From the NCBI RefSeq assembly GCF_012222965.1, contig NZ_CP038241.1:1178001-1242000 (forward strand): a stretch of DNA of 64,000 nucleotides. The letters are read 5' to 3'. The translations under genes and the position numbers were made by a program. The notes under the pieces are model-generated. The model ran no database searches and was not told the origin of the DNA. It was given only the letters and a program-made list of their open reading frames with translations. Within the stretch, counting starts at the first letter, position 1. Each line of letters starts with the position of its first letter. Positions 8,626-18,678 of this stretch are shown here, piece by piece. The stretch comes from Allofrancisella inopinata (GTDB taxonomy: Bacteria; Pseudomonadota; Gammaproteobacteria; Francisellales; Francisellaceae).

Positions 8626-11600
8626 TTATGTCAACGCTTTCTGTGATTTTTTTCTATTTAATTCTAAAATTTCTATAGGATGCTTAATCGTATGGCCCTC
8701 TAACCTCTTAACTTGACAGCGACAAGAAAAACCTGTTGCTATGGAATTTCTGATTCCCACTTCTTTAATTTTGCTTTTCCAACTCAAATCATAGATTTGC
8801 TTAGAGGTTTTTAAATTTTTAACTGCATGACCAAAATCACCAGACATACCGCAACAACCTGTTTCAACAAGCTTAATATCAACACCAAAATGTTCAAATA
8901 TTTTCCGCCAATAAGTAGCAGAAACTACTACCAATGATTTTTCTGTACAGTGTACGAATAAACTGAATTCCTTAGTAAGCTGTCCTTGCATCTTTGGCAG
9001 AGCATCCAGTTTCGTTACTAACCACTCTTGTATCATCTTTATTTCAAATTTTATCTCACTTTCAAGAGCTTTAGGATACTCGTCCCTGTAAACTAAAGTC
9101 ATCGCAGGATCAACACCAACCATATCAACACCCATGCTAGCTACCTCATTATACAGTTGAGTTGCTTTTAAAGCTTGTTTTTTAAAATACTTTAAAAATC
9201 CCTTCACATGAGCTGGCTTTCCATTGATTCTAAATGGTGCTACATAAACATCAAAACCCATCCCTGTAAGAAAATCATAAAGAGCTAAAACCACATGAGT
9301 CTCATATAGTGAAGTAAAGATATCTTGAACAATACAGACTGTCTTTGATTTTTGTTCATTTGTAAGTTTGGCTAACTTTTCTAAACTAAACTCTAGTGCG
9401 TTTCGCTTTCTAAGCTCTGATTTTAAATTTAAAGAGCTTACCAAGGGAGTATCAGCAAATCCAACTATACTACCCAAACTTGCTCTTACAAACTGAATAT
9501 TGAAAATATCATTAAATATTTTTGGCATATGTAAATTAAAGCTTAGCATAGCCTCACTATATTTAACAAAATAGTCTAAAGCTGGTCGACGATATCTTGA
9601 GTGATAGTTTGCTAAAAATTGTGATTTCATCGCTGGGATATTTACCTTTATAGGACATCCTGTAACACAAGCCTTACAACCAAGACATTTTTCTAAAGAG
9701 TCATAAACTTGATGAGAGAAATCATCAGGAAAATCTTTTGGATTATCTAAACCCATTTTTTCTACATTTCCAACAGTTGTATAACCTTCTGCAGATAGTT
9801 GATGTAACCACTCTCTTAAAACCGCTGATCTACCTTTAGGTGAATAAAGCCAGTTTCTACTAACTTTAGCAGAGGGGCAAATAACAGTATCCAAATTGTA
9901 ATTCAAACATTGAGAATTGCCATTACAATTATATGCTCCTGAAAATTGCTGTCTCATTTGCTTAGGCACTTGGGTATCTAAATACCCTCTAAATGGCCCG
10001 TCTACTGGCACTAATTTATCTTTACTACCATCTGGTACGGTAATTTTACCAGGATTAAGCTGATTATGTGGATCAAATACTTTTTTGATACATCCTAATG
10101 AATGGTAAAGCTCATCACCAAAATAGTCTTTTAAGTATTCACTTCTAAAACCATGACCATGTTCAGCACAAAGTATCCCACCATATTTTTGGACTAATTG
10201 ACTAACTTTTTTAGTTATTTCTGCAAGCTTTTGAGAATCTTCTGTAGAGCTCATATCTAAGGCTGGTCTTACATGTAAGCAACCAACATCAACGTGACCG
10301 AACATACCGTATTTCACACCATAAGAATCTAAAAGCTTAGTTAATTCTTTAATATAGTCTGCTAATCTTTCAGGTGCTACAGCTGTATCCTCTATAAATG
10401 GTATTGGTTTGCGATCACCTTTCATCGCCCCGAGTAGCCCCACACCTTTTTTACGTAACTCCCATAGGCTATCGATCTCATTTGGATCTTCTGTAAGGTG
10501 AAAAACGACCATTTTTTCTAATAATAATTTTTCTAGTTTTGCTGTTTTAGCATCTAAATCATGTCTTGAATCTGCTATAAACTCGACAAAATTTACAGCT
10601 GCTAGATTGAATGAAGTTTCTTTCTCCAGCATATGTTTAATCTTATGATAAACCTCATCATCTTTGGCTATCTCTACTATATTATTGTCAACTGTTTCTA
10701 TAGCTGATGGATCATAAGATAATAATTCTCTTGCTGCTCGAAGTGCTTTATCGAAATTATCATAGGATATAGCAAACAAAGCTTTAAATTTGGGTTTTTT
10801 AGTGAGCTTAAGAGTTAATTCTGTAACAAATGCTAGTGTTCCTTCTGACCCTGATATCAAGTAGCTAAGATTAACAGTATTATTTTGCTTATCATATGTT
10901 TTAGCTAGATTATAACCTGTTAAAAATCTACTTAATTTTGGTAATTTTTCCTCTATTAATTGATACTTGTCAATAATATGCGTAACTACGCAACTATATA
11001 TCTTTTTCTCACTATCACTTAAGTGTTCTTCTTTTACATCAGCTAAAGTTATTTTCTTAGTAGTTAAATTTTCACCATTAATTAATGCGCATTCCAGCTC
11101 TAAAATATGCTGGCTTGTTCGCCCATAAATCCTAGAACCTTTACCGCATGCATCAGTATTTACCATGCCACCAAGTGTTGCTCTATTGCTAGGTGAAAGA
11201 TTAGGAGCAAAAAAATATTCAGTATCTGCTAGAGTATTGTTTAACTGATCAAGCACCACACCTGGCTGTACTTTAACATAACCCTTTTGTATATTTATTT
11301 CTAGAATATTATTCATGTAACGACTAGCGTCTATAATAACACCAGCACACAAAGAATGTCCTGCTGTAGCCGTGCCACCCCCACGAGGAGAAAACTTAAG
11401 GTCACGATATTCAGGTTTACTTGCCAAGCTAAAAATCTTCGCTATATCTTGTTTATCTTTCGGAAAAACTACCAACTCTGGAACTACAAAATATACGCTA
11501 TTATCCATAGAAGTAGATATCCTAGAAGCATAATCTGAGTGTATATCTCCCAAAAAATGGAGTTTTTTTAACTCTTGTATAAATTTGTTGATAAGAGTAT

Positions 11601-11646
11601 TTAATTTATTTGTTTTATCGAGTGTTGGGAGTTCTGGTTGCTTCAT
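8626..11646 (-). CDS. FAD-linked oxidase / Fe-S oxidoreductase of the YdiJ type
   Basis: A 1006-residue fusion. N-terminal part (about 50-280): FAD_binding_4 domain with the PP-loop FSPRGGGTATAGHSL; then FAD-oxidase C domain (about 285-530) with the HVDVGCLHVRP block; then a 4Fe-4S motif CLGCKACVTGCP near residue 660; then a CCG-type cysteine-rich region with HCTEK and ETGCCGMSGDFGH near the C-terminus. This order and the length match E. coli YdiJ (about 1018 aa), a D-2-hydroxyglutarate/D-lactate-type dehydrogenase. Substrate cannot be told from sequence alone. It is monocistronic on the minus strand, divergent from gpmI. Confidence 0.9.
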   Translation of the reverse strand: MKQPELPTLDKTNKLNTLINKFIQELKKLHFLGDIHSDYASRISTSMDNSVYFVVPELVVFPKDKQDIAKIFSLASKPEYRDLKFSPRGGGTATAGHSLCAGVIIDASRYMNNILEINIQKGYVKVQPGVVLDQLNNTLADTEYFFAPNLSPSNRATLGGMVNTDACGKGSRIYGRTSQHILELECALINGENLTTKKITLADVKEEHLSDSEKKIYSCVVTHIIDKYQLIEEKLPKLSRFLTGYNLAKTYDKQNNTVNLSYLISGSEGTLAFVTELTLKLTKKPKFKALFAISYDNFDKALRAARELLSYDPSAIETVDNNIVEIAKDDEVYHKIKHMLEKETSFNLAAVNFVEFIADSRHDLDAKTAKLEKLLLEKMVVFHLTEDPNEIDSLWELRKKGVGLLGAMKGDRKPIPFIEDTAVAPERLADYIKELTKLLDSYGVKYGMFGHVDVGCLHVRPALDMSSTEDSQKLAEITKKVSQLVQKYGGILCAEHGHGFRSEYLKDYFGDELYHSLGCIKKVFDPHNQLNPGKITVPDGSKDKLVPVDGPFRGYLDTQVPKQMRQQFSGAYNCNGNSQCLNYNLDTVICPSAKVSRNWLYSPKGRSAVLREWLHQLSAEGYTTVGNVEKMGLDNPKDFPDDFSHQVYDSLEKCLGCKACVTGCPIKVNIPAMKSQFLANYHSRYRRPALDYFVKYSEAMLSFNLHMPKIFNDIFNIQFVRASLGSIVGFADTPLVSSLNLKSELRKRNALEFSLEKLAKLTNEQKSKTVCIVQDIFTSLYETHVVLALYDFLTGMGFDVYVAPFRINGKPAHVKGFLKYFKKQALKATQLYNEVASMGVDMVGVDPAMTLVYRDEYPKALESEIKFEIKMIQEWLVTKLDALPKMQGQLTKEFSLFVHCTEKSLVVVSATYWRKIFEHFGVDIKLVETGCCGMSGDFGHAVKNLKTSKQIYDLSWKSKIKEVGIRNSIATGFSCRCQVKRLEGHTIKHPIEILELNRKKSQKALT

Positions 11647-11847
11647 CTATAGCACCGTAAATTGTAAAGATTTGCAGAAATTATATAAGAAAAACACAAG
11701 AGCATAAACATGTTTATTTTTTAATGTTTTTTTATTTTTCCAGCCGTAAGTGTTATAAAAATAATTTTTGCATAACAAACAAAACAAGACAAACCCCAAA
11801 TATAAAGCTATAATTATCGCAATAAACTGATATTTTGAAAAAACCAT
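11647..11847 (-). CDS. Possible small membrane protein, doubtful
   Basis: An open frame of about 66 residues ([20 protein letters not shown] at its start) fills the gap between the YdiJ-type gene and gpmI and ends exactly where the YdiJ-type gene begins. It has one hydrophobic helix followed by a basic tail. I see no good ribosome-binding site and no family. The DNA must also carry the gpmI and YdiJ promoters, so this may be chance. Confidence 0.22.
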   Translation of the reverse strand: MVFSKYQFIAIIIALYLGFVLFCLLCKNYFYNTYGWKNKKTLKNKHVYALVFFLYNFCKSLQFTVL

Positions 11848-11860
11848 TTTAAGGATTAAT

Positions 11861-13399
11861 ATGAAACAGACTACTCTTTTAGTCATATTAGATGGATGGG
11901 GATATAGCGAAAATGATTATTTTAACGCTATAAGAAACGCTAACACTCCTACTTGGGACAGTATTTGGCAAAATTTCCCAAAAACCTTAATTAACGCTTC
12001 TAGTTTAGATGTTGGCCTGCCAAGAGGTCAAATGGGCAACTCAGAAGTTGGTCATGTTAATATTGGTTCCGGTAGAATTGTTTATCAAGAGCTTACAAAA
12101 ATAGATAAAGCTATAGAAGAAAATACTTTTGGTAAAAACCAAGCAATTTGTGAAGCTATAGAAAATGTTCTTAAGAATAGCTCAAACTTACATATATTAG
12201 GCTTACTTTCTGAAGGTGGAGTACACTCTCATCAAGAACATATCTTTGAAATGATAAAAATAGCAAAGCAAAAAGGTGTTAAAAGAGTTTTCTTACATGC
12301 GTTTTTAGATGGCAGGGATACTCCGCCACGCTCTGCTAAGGAATCTATAGAAAAAGCTGATAAATTACTAAGTAGCTTGGGGCTTGGCTATATAGCTAGT
12401 GTTTCTGGTAGATATTATGCTATGGATAGAGATAACCGCTGGGATAGAGTAGAAAAAGCTTATAATACTATAGTAAATGCTGATTCTGAGTATATATGCG
12501 ATTCTGCTATCGAAGCTTTAGAGCAATCATATATGCGTGATCAGTCTGATGAGTTTGTAATTCCAACCAGTATCAAAAAAAATGATGAGCTAGTAACTAT
12601 TGAAGAGAACGATAGTGTTATATTTATGAATTTTAGAGCTGATAGAGCTAGAGAACTTAGCCATGCTTTTGTAGATAATGAATTTACTAGTTTTGAAAGA
12701 GATAGACTTTTGAAAATAAACTTTACTACGCTTACAGAATATGACTCTAAATTAAAGTGTAACGTTGCATTTCCTCCTGAGCAACCTGTAAATACTCTAG
12801 GTGAAGTATTAGCTAAAAATCACAGAACCCAGCTAAGGATAGCTGAGACTGAAAAATACCCACATGTAACTTTCTTTTTTAATGGTGGTAAAGAAGATGA
12901 ATTTGAAGGTGAAAATAGAATTTTAATACCATCACCTAAAATTCCCACCTATGATTTACAGCCAGAAATGTCAGCTCCAGAAGTTACAAATAAACTAGTG
13001 GATGCTATTAACAGTGGCAAGTATGACTGTATAGTATGTAACTATGCAAACTCTGATATGGTTGGTCATACAGGTAATTATGAAGCAACAATACAAGCTA
13101 TCGAATACCTTGATAAATGCTTAACTAGACTTAAAGATGTGATCTTAGACACAAATGGTAATATGTTTATAACAGCAGACCATGGTAATGCCGATATGAT
13201 GGTAAACCCAGAAACGCATAAACCACATACTGCTCATACTACAAATCTTGTACCATTTGTTTATGTGGGGCACAAAGAAGCTACTTTGGATATAGAGAAT
13301 GGAAAGCTCTCTGATATTGCTCCAACTATTTTAGAAGCAATGGGAATACCACAACCCTCTGAAATGACAGGTAAAGCGATTTTCAAATTCAAAAAATAA
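11861..13399 (+). CDS. gpmI: 2,3-bisphosphoglycerate-independent phosphoglycerate mutase
   Basis: A 512-residue alkaline-phosphatase superfamily enzyme that interconverts 3- and 2-phosphoglycerate in glycolysis and gluconeogenesis using manganese. Metal and catalytic sites are visible: DGWG (D11), the phospho-serine S61 in [18 protein letters not shown], and the ADHGNADMM metal block. The start ATG has AAGGA about 8 bases upstream. serS follows after 14 bases with its own AAGGA, so they are probably co-transcribed. Confidence 0.96.
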   Translation: MKQTTLLVILDGWGYSENDYFNAIRNANTPTWDSIWQNFPKTLINASSLDVGLPRGQMGNSEVGHVNIGSGRIVYQELTKIDKAIEENTFGKNQAICEAIENVLKNSSNLHILGLLSEGGVHSHQEHIFEMIKIAKQKGVKRVFLHAFLDGRDTPPRSAKESIEKADKLLSSLGLGYIASVSGRYYAMDRDNRWDRVEKAYNTIVNADSEYICDSAIEALEQSYMRDQSDEFVIPTSIKKNDELVTIEENDSVIFMNFRADRARELSHAFVDNEFTSFERDRLLKINFTTLTEYDSKLKCNVAFPPEQPVNTLGEVLAKNHRTQLRIAETEKYPHVTFFFNGGKEDEFEGENRILIPSPKIPTYDLQPEMSAPEVTNKLVDAINSGKYDCIVCNYANSDMVGHTGNYEATIQAIEYLDKCLTRLKDVILDTNGNMFITADHGNADMMVNPETHKPHTAHTTNLVPFVYVGHKEATLDIENGKLSDIAPTILEAMGIPQPSEMTGKAIFKFKK

Positions 13400-13413
13400 G
13401 GATTAATTAACTG

Positions 13414-14694
13414 ATGCTTGACGCTAAATATATAAAGGATAATTTACAAGAAGCTGCCCAAAAATTAGCTACTAGAGGATACCTTTTAGATATAAATTAT
13501 TTTGAAACCCAAGAAGCTAAAAGAAAACAATTACAAGAAAAAACTCAAGACTTACAAGCTAAGCGTAATTCCATCTCAAAAGAAATTGGTAAAAGAAAAG
13601 CTAAAGGTGAAGATGCTAGTGACATTTTTGCTGAAGTTAACAATATCAACGAAGAGTTAAAAACAGTTGAAAAAGAATTAAAAGCTATACTGGATTCTAT
13701 CAACCAAACTTTGTTGTCAATGCCAAACATACCAGCTGATGATGTTCCTATTGGTAAAGATGAAAACCAAAATGTTGAAATTAGAAAATGGGGAACGCCT
13801 CGTAATTTTCACCCAGAAGCACAACCTAAAGATCATGCCGACATAGGTGAAACGCTAAAGATGATAGATTTTGAAGCTGCTGCTAAAATAACAGGCAGTC
13901 GCTTTGTAATCCTAAAGAACAAAATTGCTAGACTACATAGAGCTTTAATCCAATTTATGCTAGATACGCACACCGAAAATCATGGCTATGAAGAAGTGTA
14001 TGTCCCTTATATGGTTAATGAGGATAGTCTATATGGTACAGGTCAACTACCAAAGTTTAGTGAGGATTTGTTTAAGCTAGAAGGTGACTTCAAATATAGC
14101 TTAATACCTACTGCTGAAGTACCTCTTACAAACCTAGTAAGAGATGAAATAGTCGAAACAAACTCATTGCCAAGATACTACACAGCTCATACTCCTTGCT
14201 TTAGAAGTGAAGCGGGATCTTATGGTAAAGATACTAAAGGTATGATACGCCAACATCAGTTTGAAAAAGTTGAGCTTGTACACATCACCACAGCAGAAAA
14301 AGGTGAAGAATCTTTAGAGTTACTAACTTCACACGCTGAAAAGATACTACAAAAACTTAATTTACCATACCGAGTTATGAAACTATGTACTGGCGATATG
14401 AGCTTTAGCGCAAAAAAAACTTATGATCTTGAAGTATGGTTGCCTTCGCAAAACACATATAGGGAAATTTCATCATGTAGTTGGTGTGGAGATTTTCAAG
14501 CTCGTAGAATGAAAGCTAGGCATAAAAACCCTTCTATGAAAAAGCCCGAACTAGTCCATACTTTAAACGGTTCTGGACTTGCTGTTGGCAGAACATTACT
14601 AGCAATTATTGAAAACAATCAACAAGAAGATGGCTCTATCATGGTTCCAGAAGCTTTGATTAGTTATATGGGTGGAATATCAGTTATTAAATAA
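13414..14694 (+). CDS. serS: Seryl-tRNA synthetase
   Basis: A 426-residue class II synthetase. The N-terminal coiled-coil tRNA-binding arm (about residues 25-105, rich in Lys/Glu/Gln) is followed by the catalytic core with motif 2 ([17 protein letters not shown]) and motif 3 ([14 protein letters not shown]). Length and order fit bacterial SerRS. It lies behind gpmI, and glycolytic 3-phosphoglycerate is the serine precursor, though the link may be accidental. The DNA just beyond is the start of an insertion-sequence patch. Confidence 0.97.
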   Translation: MLDAKYIKDNLQEAAQKLATRGYLLDINYFETQEAKRKQLQEKTQDLQAKRNSISKEIGKRKAKGEDASDIFAEVNNINEELKTVEKELKAILDSINQTLLSMPNIPADDVPIGKDENQNVEIRKWGTPRNFHPEAQPKDHADIGETLKMIDFEAAAKITGSRFVILKNKIARLHRALIQFMLDTHTENHGYEEVYVPYMVNEDSLYGTGQLPKFSEDLFKLEGDFKYSLIPTAEVPLTNLVRDEIVETNSLPRYYTAHTPCFRSEAGSYGKDTKGMIRQHQFEKVELVHITTAEKGEESLELLTSHAEKILQKLNLPYRVMKLCTGDMSFSAKKTYDLEVWLPSQNTYREISSCSWCGDFQARRMKARHKNPSMKKPELVHTLNGSGLAVGRTLLAIIENNQQEDGSIMVPEALISYMGGISVIK

Positions 14695-14884
14695 TTCGTA
14701 AGAGATAACTAAGTTATTCAATATAAAACGCAATCATCGCCAAACTTAATTTTATAATTTCTAATCTGTAATATATTATCACTCATGCTCATAAATCCCA
14801 ATCTTGAACCGTTTAAAACTAAAATTATTTTAACCAATCTCCATAAATAATTTTTATTTTTATAGTTAACTCCATATAAAACTA
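14695..14884. other. Non-coding spacer between serS and transposon debris
   Basis: About 190 AT-rich bases with no convincing gene, tRNA or terminator hairpin. The edge at about 14895-14910 carries GAGTTACGGA, which is shared with the terminal inverted repeat of the IS copies at 44.7 and 56.9 kb and may be a worn element end. Confidence 0.4.
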
Positions 14885-15031
14885 TTACGAATAGCATTGA
14901 GTTACGGAGCATTTATATTTTCTGATAAAAGCCTTTTTCTCAGCCCATTTATTTTCTATAGGATTTAAGTCAGGTGAATAAGCAGGTAAAAACTCAACGA
15001 TATGTCTAGCCTTTACAATATCATCTAACAT
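14885..15031 (-). pseudogene. IS630-family transposase C-terminal fragment
   Basis: About 48 codons on the minus strand read MLDDIVKARHIVEFLPAYSP and continue DLNPIENKWAEKKAFIRKYK. LPAYSPDLNPIE-W is the C-terminal DDE signature of IS630/Tc1-mariner transposases, the family of ISFtu1. Beyond RKYK the match is lost, so the 3' end is truncated, and the 5' side is cut by the IS5-type insertion at 15033. It is a dead fragment. Confidence 0.8.
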
Positions 15032-15032
15032 T

Positions 15033-15955
15033 AGACCTCTTGCATAACTTTCTGAATTGTTTAAACTTTTTATTTTTATTGGAATGATGTTGATGAAATT
15101 TGAGCAGATTAAAGATGAGTCACCAGAAGGATTTCGTATACTTACAGGTGTTAAACGCACTACTTTTACTGTCATGACAAAGATATTAAATGAAGCGCAA
15201 TCCCAACTAAAAGCACAAGGAGGCAAGCCGAATAAATTGTCTATAGAAGATAGGCTGCTTATGGCGCTGGAATATTTACGCGAATATAGAACATATTTTC
15301 ATATTTCACGTAACTATGGTCTAAGTGAAAGTGCTTGTTACCGTAATATACGTTGGATTGAAGATACTCTGATTAAAGATGGGCAATTCTCATTGCCTGG
15401 ACGTAAGGCATTATTAAAAAGTGGTGTTGACTATGAGGTTGTTCTGATAGATGCGACAGAAACACCTTGCCAGCGCCCAAAAAAAGAGTAAAGAATAAGA
15501 ACCGCAACAACAAACAAAAGCAGTTTTACTCTGGCAAAAAGAGAAGGCATACTTTAAAGACTCAGGTTGTAGTTGATCAGAAAACTAAAGCAGTGATATG
15601 CACAGCGTTTTCAAATGGCAAGCGTCATGATTTTATGCTGTTTAAAGAATCCAAAACCAAAATACATGCTGATATAAAAGCCTTTACTGATACTGGATAT
15701 CAAGGCATACAAAAGTTGCATAACAAATCTCAGTTACCAAAAAAGAAGGAAAAATCCTTTGACAAAAGAAGATAAAAAGAAAAACCAAGAACTTGCTAGT
15801 CAAAGAGTGGTGAATGAAAATGTGATCGGCATGGTTAAGCGATTTAAAATTATTGCCGATCGTTATAGAAACAGAAGAAAAAGATTTGGTTTGAGGTTTA
15901 ATTTGATTGCCGGAATTTATAATTTCTAGCTCTAGATGGGTTATGCAAGAGGTCT
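15033..15955 (+). mobile_element. IS5-family insertion sequence (ISFtu2-like), 923 bp
   Basis: The ends are perfect 16-bp inverted repeats: AGACCTCTTGCATAAC at 15033-15048 and GTTATGCAAGAGGTCT at 15940-15955. Each end is flanked by ATT (15030-15032 and 15956-15958), a 3-bp target duplication as expected for the IS5 group. One transposase frame set fills the interior. The element lies inside older transposon remnants (IS630 on the left, an IS30-type end on the right). The name ISFtu2-like is from recognition of the transposase and was not checked against ISfinder. Confidence 0.88.
15093..15929 (+). pseudogene. IS5-family transposase in two or three frames
   Basis: Frame one starts at the ATG at 15093 (MKFEQIKDESPEGF) with an HTH-like N-terminus and the first catalytic aspartate in LIDATETP, and stops at TAA 15489-15491. 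Reading continues in the -1 frame from the run of seven A at 15479-15485 as KKRVKNKNRNNKQKQFYSGK, with the second aspartate in GKRHDFMLF, to a stop at 15775. The C-terminal part with the catalytic glutamate (VNENVIGMVKRFKIIADRYR) is back in the first frame and ends at 15927-15929. The first break is at a classic slippery heptamer (A AAA AAA) and could be programmed; the second looks like a one-base insertion near 15750 and probably kills the gene. Confidence 0.8.
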
Positions 15956-16411
15956 ATTGTCTATGTGCTTTTTAGTTCCTGTTCGTTTATTTAAGTTCTT
16001 CTCAAACCTAATAAACCACATCTGGAACTCTCTTTCAACTATTTTAAAACTTTCAGACTACAATCTAGCCCTTAATATGAGCATAAAACCTTTCGATAGC
16101 AGGCCTGGTTTTATATCTAACCTTATTAATAACACCCTTAAAAAAGTTACAGTTTGAACGTGACAATTCCCTAGAAATTAGCTCGAAATCGTAAATTTTT
16201 GTTCACTCGGTTTCCTATGATCTTAGTTGGTTTAGGTCAACACTCTCATTTTTTTGACATCTCTTGTTAATTTTAAGTAAAGATTTTGTGCGAAAACGTT
16301 GATAAAATTAGTTACAAGGGTCACAACTACTCGAATTTTTTAATACACCTTGTTAATTTTGAGTAGATGGTTTGTGCGAAATTGTTAGTAAAGAACCAGG
16401 AGTATAGTTTT
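15956..16411. other. Gene-free 456 bases: IS30-type end and a duplicated segment before the glycosyltransferase gene
   Basis: The left part (16004-16039) carries an inverted copy of the IS30-type end also found at 59660-59695 and 60474-60507 (AACCTAATAAAC, then GGAACTCTCTTT). The right part holds an imperfect direct repeat of about 45 bases: CTTGTTAATTTTAAGTAAAG at about 16263 and CTTGTTAATTTTGAGTAGAT at about 16349, 86 bases apart, each followed by a TTTGTGCGAAA block. The second copy runs almost up to the gene start. No gene is apparent. Confidence 0.55.
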
Positions 16412-18676
16412 ATGTTTTACATTCATCTATTTTGGGCAGGAAAAATGCCAAATCTCAACGTTCGTAGAAACCTCCAAGCTTGGGGTAGGTATTTAAAACC
16501 TAACCATGAAGTAGAAGTTGTGTTGTGGTGTACTGACTCTGTTTTAGAATCTTATTTGAACCCCCTAAATGGTACGGTATTATATCCTGCAAAGCTTATA
16601 AATAATCAAAACATCGACTACACGAAAAACATGTTAGCCCCTCAAAGAGTTAACATAGCTCAGTCTATAACTGAACTACCTCGACAACAGGGACATCTAA
16701 ATACTAAAGAAATACGAAATTGGAGCCTTTACAATCAAGGGGCTGATATCGCTAGAAAACCTAATATACCTACTCGCTTACCACAACCTTATAACGGTTT
16801 AGAAAGAGATACTTTATCTCACCAAAAATACATTAATCAATATAACACTAAAGTTGAAAACTTAAAACAGAGTAATCAGGGTAGATATAATCATTTACAG
16901 CCTCTACTTAACATAATAGTATCACCAGCCTTAAAAGCATTATTAATTTCCGATGGAAATGTCCAGATTTCTGACTGGATTATAACCAATCTTATTAACG
17001 ATAAACAAAATAATCTACCTTTGTTTAACTTGTTCAATAAAAATTTTGTTCTCCAAGAAGCTCTTTGCAATATTTTAAATGGTTATGAAAAGGAAGCACT
17101 TACTCATCAAGCTAGACTTGGTAAATTTATATATTTTTTGACTAATTACTCAAATGTAAATAGTGCTATAAAGGTAAATGAAAGGCTAAATAAAGTATTA
17201 GGCATTATCTCTAATGATAACGTTTCAAATCGTAGATATATAGATAAAGGTAATCATTGTCAGTTATATTATTTGAACGGTCGGGCTACCTTTTATGAGA
17301 AAGTTTATGTTGCCAGAATAAGTGATTTATTTAGCATTTCCCAAAAAAGTTATATTAATCTCAAAGACCTTTTTTACAGACTTTGTGAGTCAGGTATTGG
17401 ATCACTACTACCATTTGCTTCAGATATTGCTAGATTGTTTATATTAAATACTATACCAGGCTTATATATAGATAGTGACATAATGCCGAACACAGAAGGT
17501 AGATATCAAATTAAATCTTTGGACGCATTAAGAAAGTCACTTGCAGCCAAAGTTAAAAGTACCAATCATATCTTCTGTCATGCTATGAATACCAACGGTT
17601 CCTTTGAAAATGGGGCTCTACTAAATTTTGAGCCTGGAACGTTAAATAAATTTTTGGAAGATACCGACTTAGAAGTCAAGAATTTTTCACTTATAGGAAT
17701 GAAAGAAGGAGAAAATAAATGGAACGTAGAAATAGAGAGATTTAATGCCCGCTTAAATCTTGACGAGGCACTTTTTATTAAAAACAATAGTCTAAAAACT
17801 ATATCGAATACACCGAAATACAAAGATCTGTATAACGCATTTAAAGAAAAAAATAAAATTGGATATAAGGTTAGCCAAGATGCTCTTAATGCAGATTTAT
17901 GTACGATCTCAGATTTTGCATTTGAAAAGCTAATTTTTAATAGATTAGTAAATCTGCATAAAGATTCATATCATGATAATAAGGAACGTTTAGAATACGC
18001 AAAATGGTATAGAAATACCATATCAAAAATGATTGTTTTAAAACAGGAAACATTTACATTATATTCGTGGGGTGATATAGGGTCCGGAGACTTCATTGCA
18101 CAAGAAACCGCTCAAAATAATATTACTCGAATAATAAATAAAACCTTAGGAGAAATGCTCATCAGTATCGTTAATGACGCATTAAATGCTTACAGAACCA
18201 GCATGCAGGTATATAAAAACACACACCCAGTAAAATATGCAATGGATTATGGAGATAGGTCCATAAAGAGTGTTGAAAACCTCCTGCAGTCTTTATCAGG
18301 CAGAGAAATTACCGTAGAAAAGATGAGAGGGATTATTAAAGACTATCTGAATAGTTCAAGTTTTCATAACCATAATTTGTCTTGGATAAGGTACTTTTTT
18401 AGAGAACTGATGTTTTACATTTTTACGAATACAGAATTACATGATAATAAAATTAAATGGAGGGTCGGTCAAAATGGGAAAAGAAATCAAAAAATATTAT
18501 TATTCAAATTTTTAAAACTCGATGGAGTATACCCTTTTAATGAATGGATAACCAACCTCAAGCTTAATAACGAAAATGAGGCTGATTTAAATGTAGATAT
18601 GTTATCAAATAATTTCATTTTTTCTAGGCAGGGTAAAAATATGATTGATGATTTTGTAAGAAGCTTGAAACAATAG
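16412..18676 (+). CDS. Large-clostridial-toxin-like glycosyltransferase (TcdA/TcdB catalytic domain, GT44-like), candidate effector
   Basis: A 754-residue protein with no signal peptide or membrane helix. The N-terminus MFYIHLFWAGKMP carries the IH-xW start of the toxin fold (W8). Around residue 338 it reads ASDIARLFIL and then LYIDSDIMP: D338, R341, Y352, D354 and D356 repeat the spacing of TcdB D270, R273, Y284, D286 and D288, which bind UDP-sugar and manganese. A later SWGD (W553) may stand for the TcdB tryptophan that closes the active site. Such enzymes monoglycosylate host Rho/Ras GTPases. I chose the ATG at 16412 because AGGAG lies 9 bases upstream and the toxin fold begins there; an ATG at 16367 falls in duplicated leader DNA. 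Flanked by IS debris on both sides; no neighbouring operon. Substrate and delivery are unknown. Confidence 0.8.
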   Translation: MFYIHLFWAGKMPNLNVRRNLQAWGRYLKPNHEVEVVLWCTDSVLESYLNPLNGTVLYPAKLINNQNIDYTKNMLAPQRVNIAQSITELPRQQGHLNTKEIRNWSLYNQGADIARKPNIPTRLPQPYNGLERDTLSHQKYINQYNTKVENLKQSNQGRYNHLQPLLNIIVSPALKALLISDGNVQISDWIITNLINDKQNNLPLFNLFNKNFVLQEALCNILNGYEKEALTHQARLGKFIYFLTNYSNVNSAIKVNERLNKVLGIISNDNVSNRRYIDKGNHCQLYYLNGRATFYEKVYVARISDLFSISQKSYINLKDLFYRLCESGIGSLLPFASDIARLFILNTIPGLYIDSDIMPNTEGRYQIKSLDALRKSLAAKVKSTNHIFCHAMNTNGSFENGALLNFEPGTLNKFLEDTDLEVKNFSLIGMKEGENKWNVEIERFNARLNLDEALFIKNNSLKTISNTPKYKDLYNAFKEKNKIGYKVSQDALNADLCTISDFAFEKLIFNRLVNLHKDSYHDNKERLEYAKWYRNTISKMIVLKQETFTLYSWGDIGSGDFIAQETAQNNITRIINKTLGEMLISIVNDALNAYRTSMQVYKNTHPVKYAMDYGDRSIKSVENLLQSLSGREITVEKMRGIIKDYLNSSSFHNHNLSWIRYFFRELMFYIFTNTELHDNKIKWRVGQNGKRNQKILLFKFLKLDGVYPFNEWITNLKLNNENEADLNVDMLSNNFIFSRQGKNMIDDFVRSLKQ

Positions 18677-18678
18677 TT

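Noticed and set aside
11356-11538. 60-codon plus-strand frame inside the YdiJ-type gene
   Set aside because: Antisense shadow of a well-supported FAD-binding domain.
15936-16157. 73-codon frame right of the IS5-type element
   Set aside because: It starts within the IS inverted repeat and crosses an IS30-type end; no protein pattern.
16367-16411. Upstream ATG as start of the glycosyltransferase
   Set aside because: It lies in duplicated leader DNA and lacks a ribosome site; AGGAG precedes the ATG at 16412, where the toxin fold begins.
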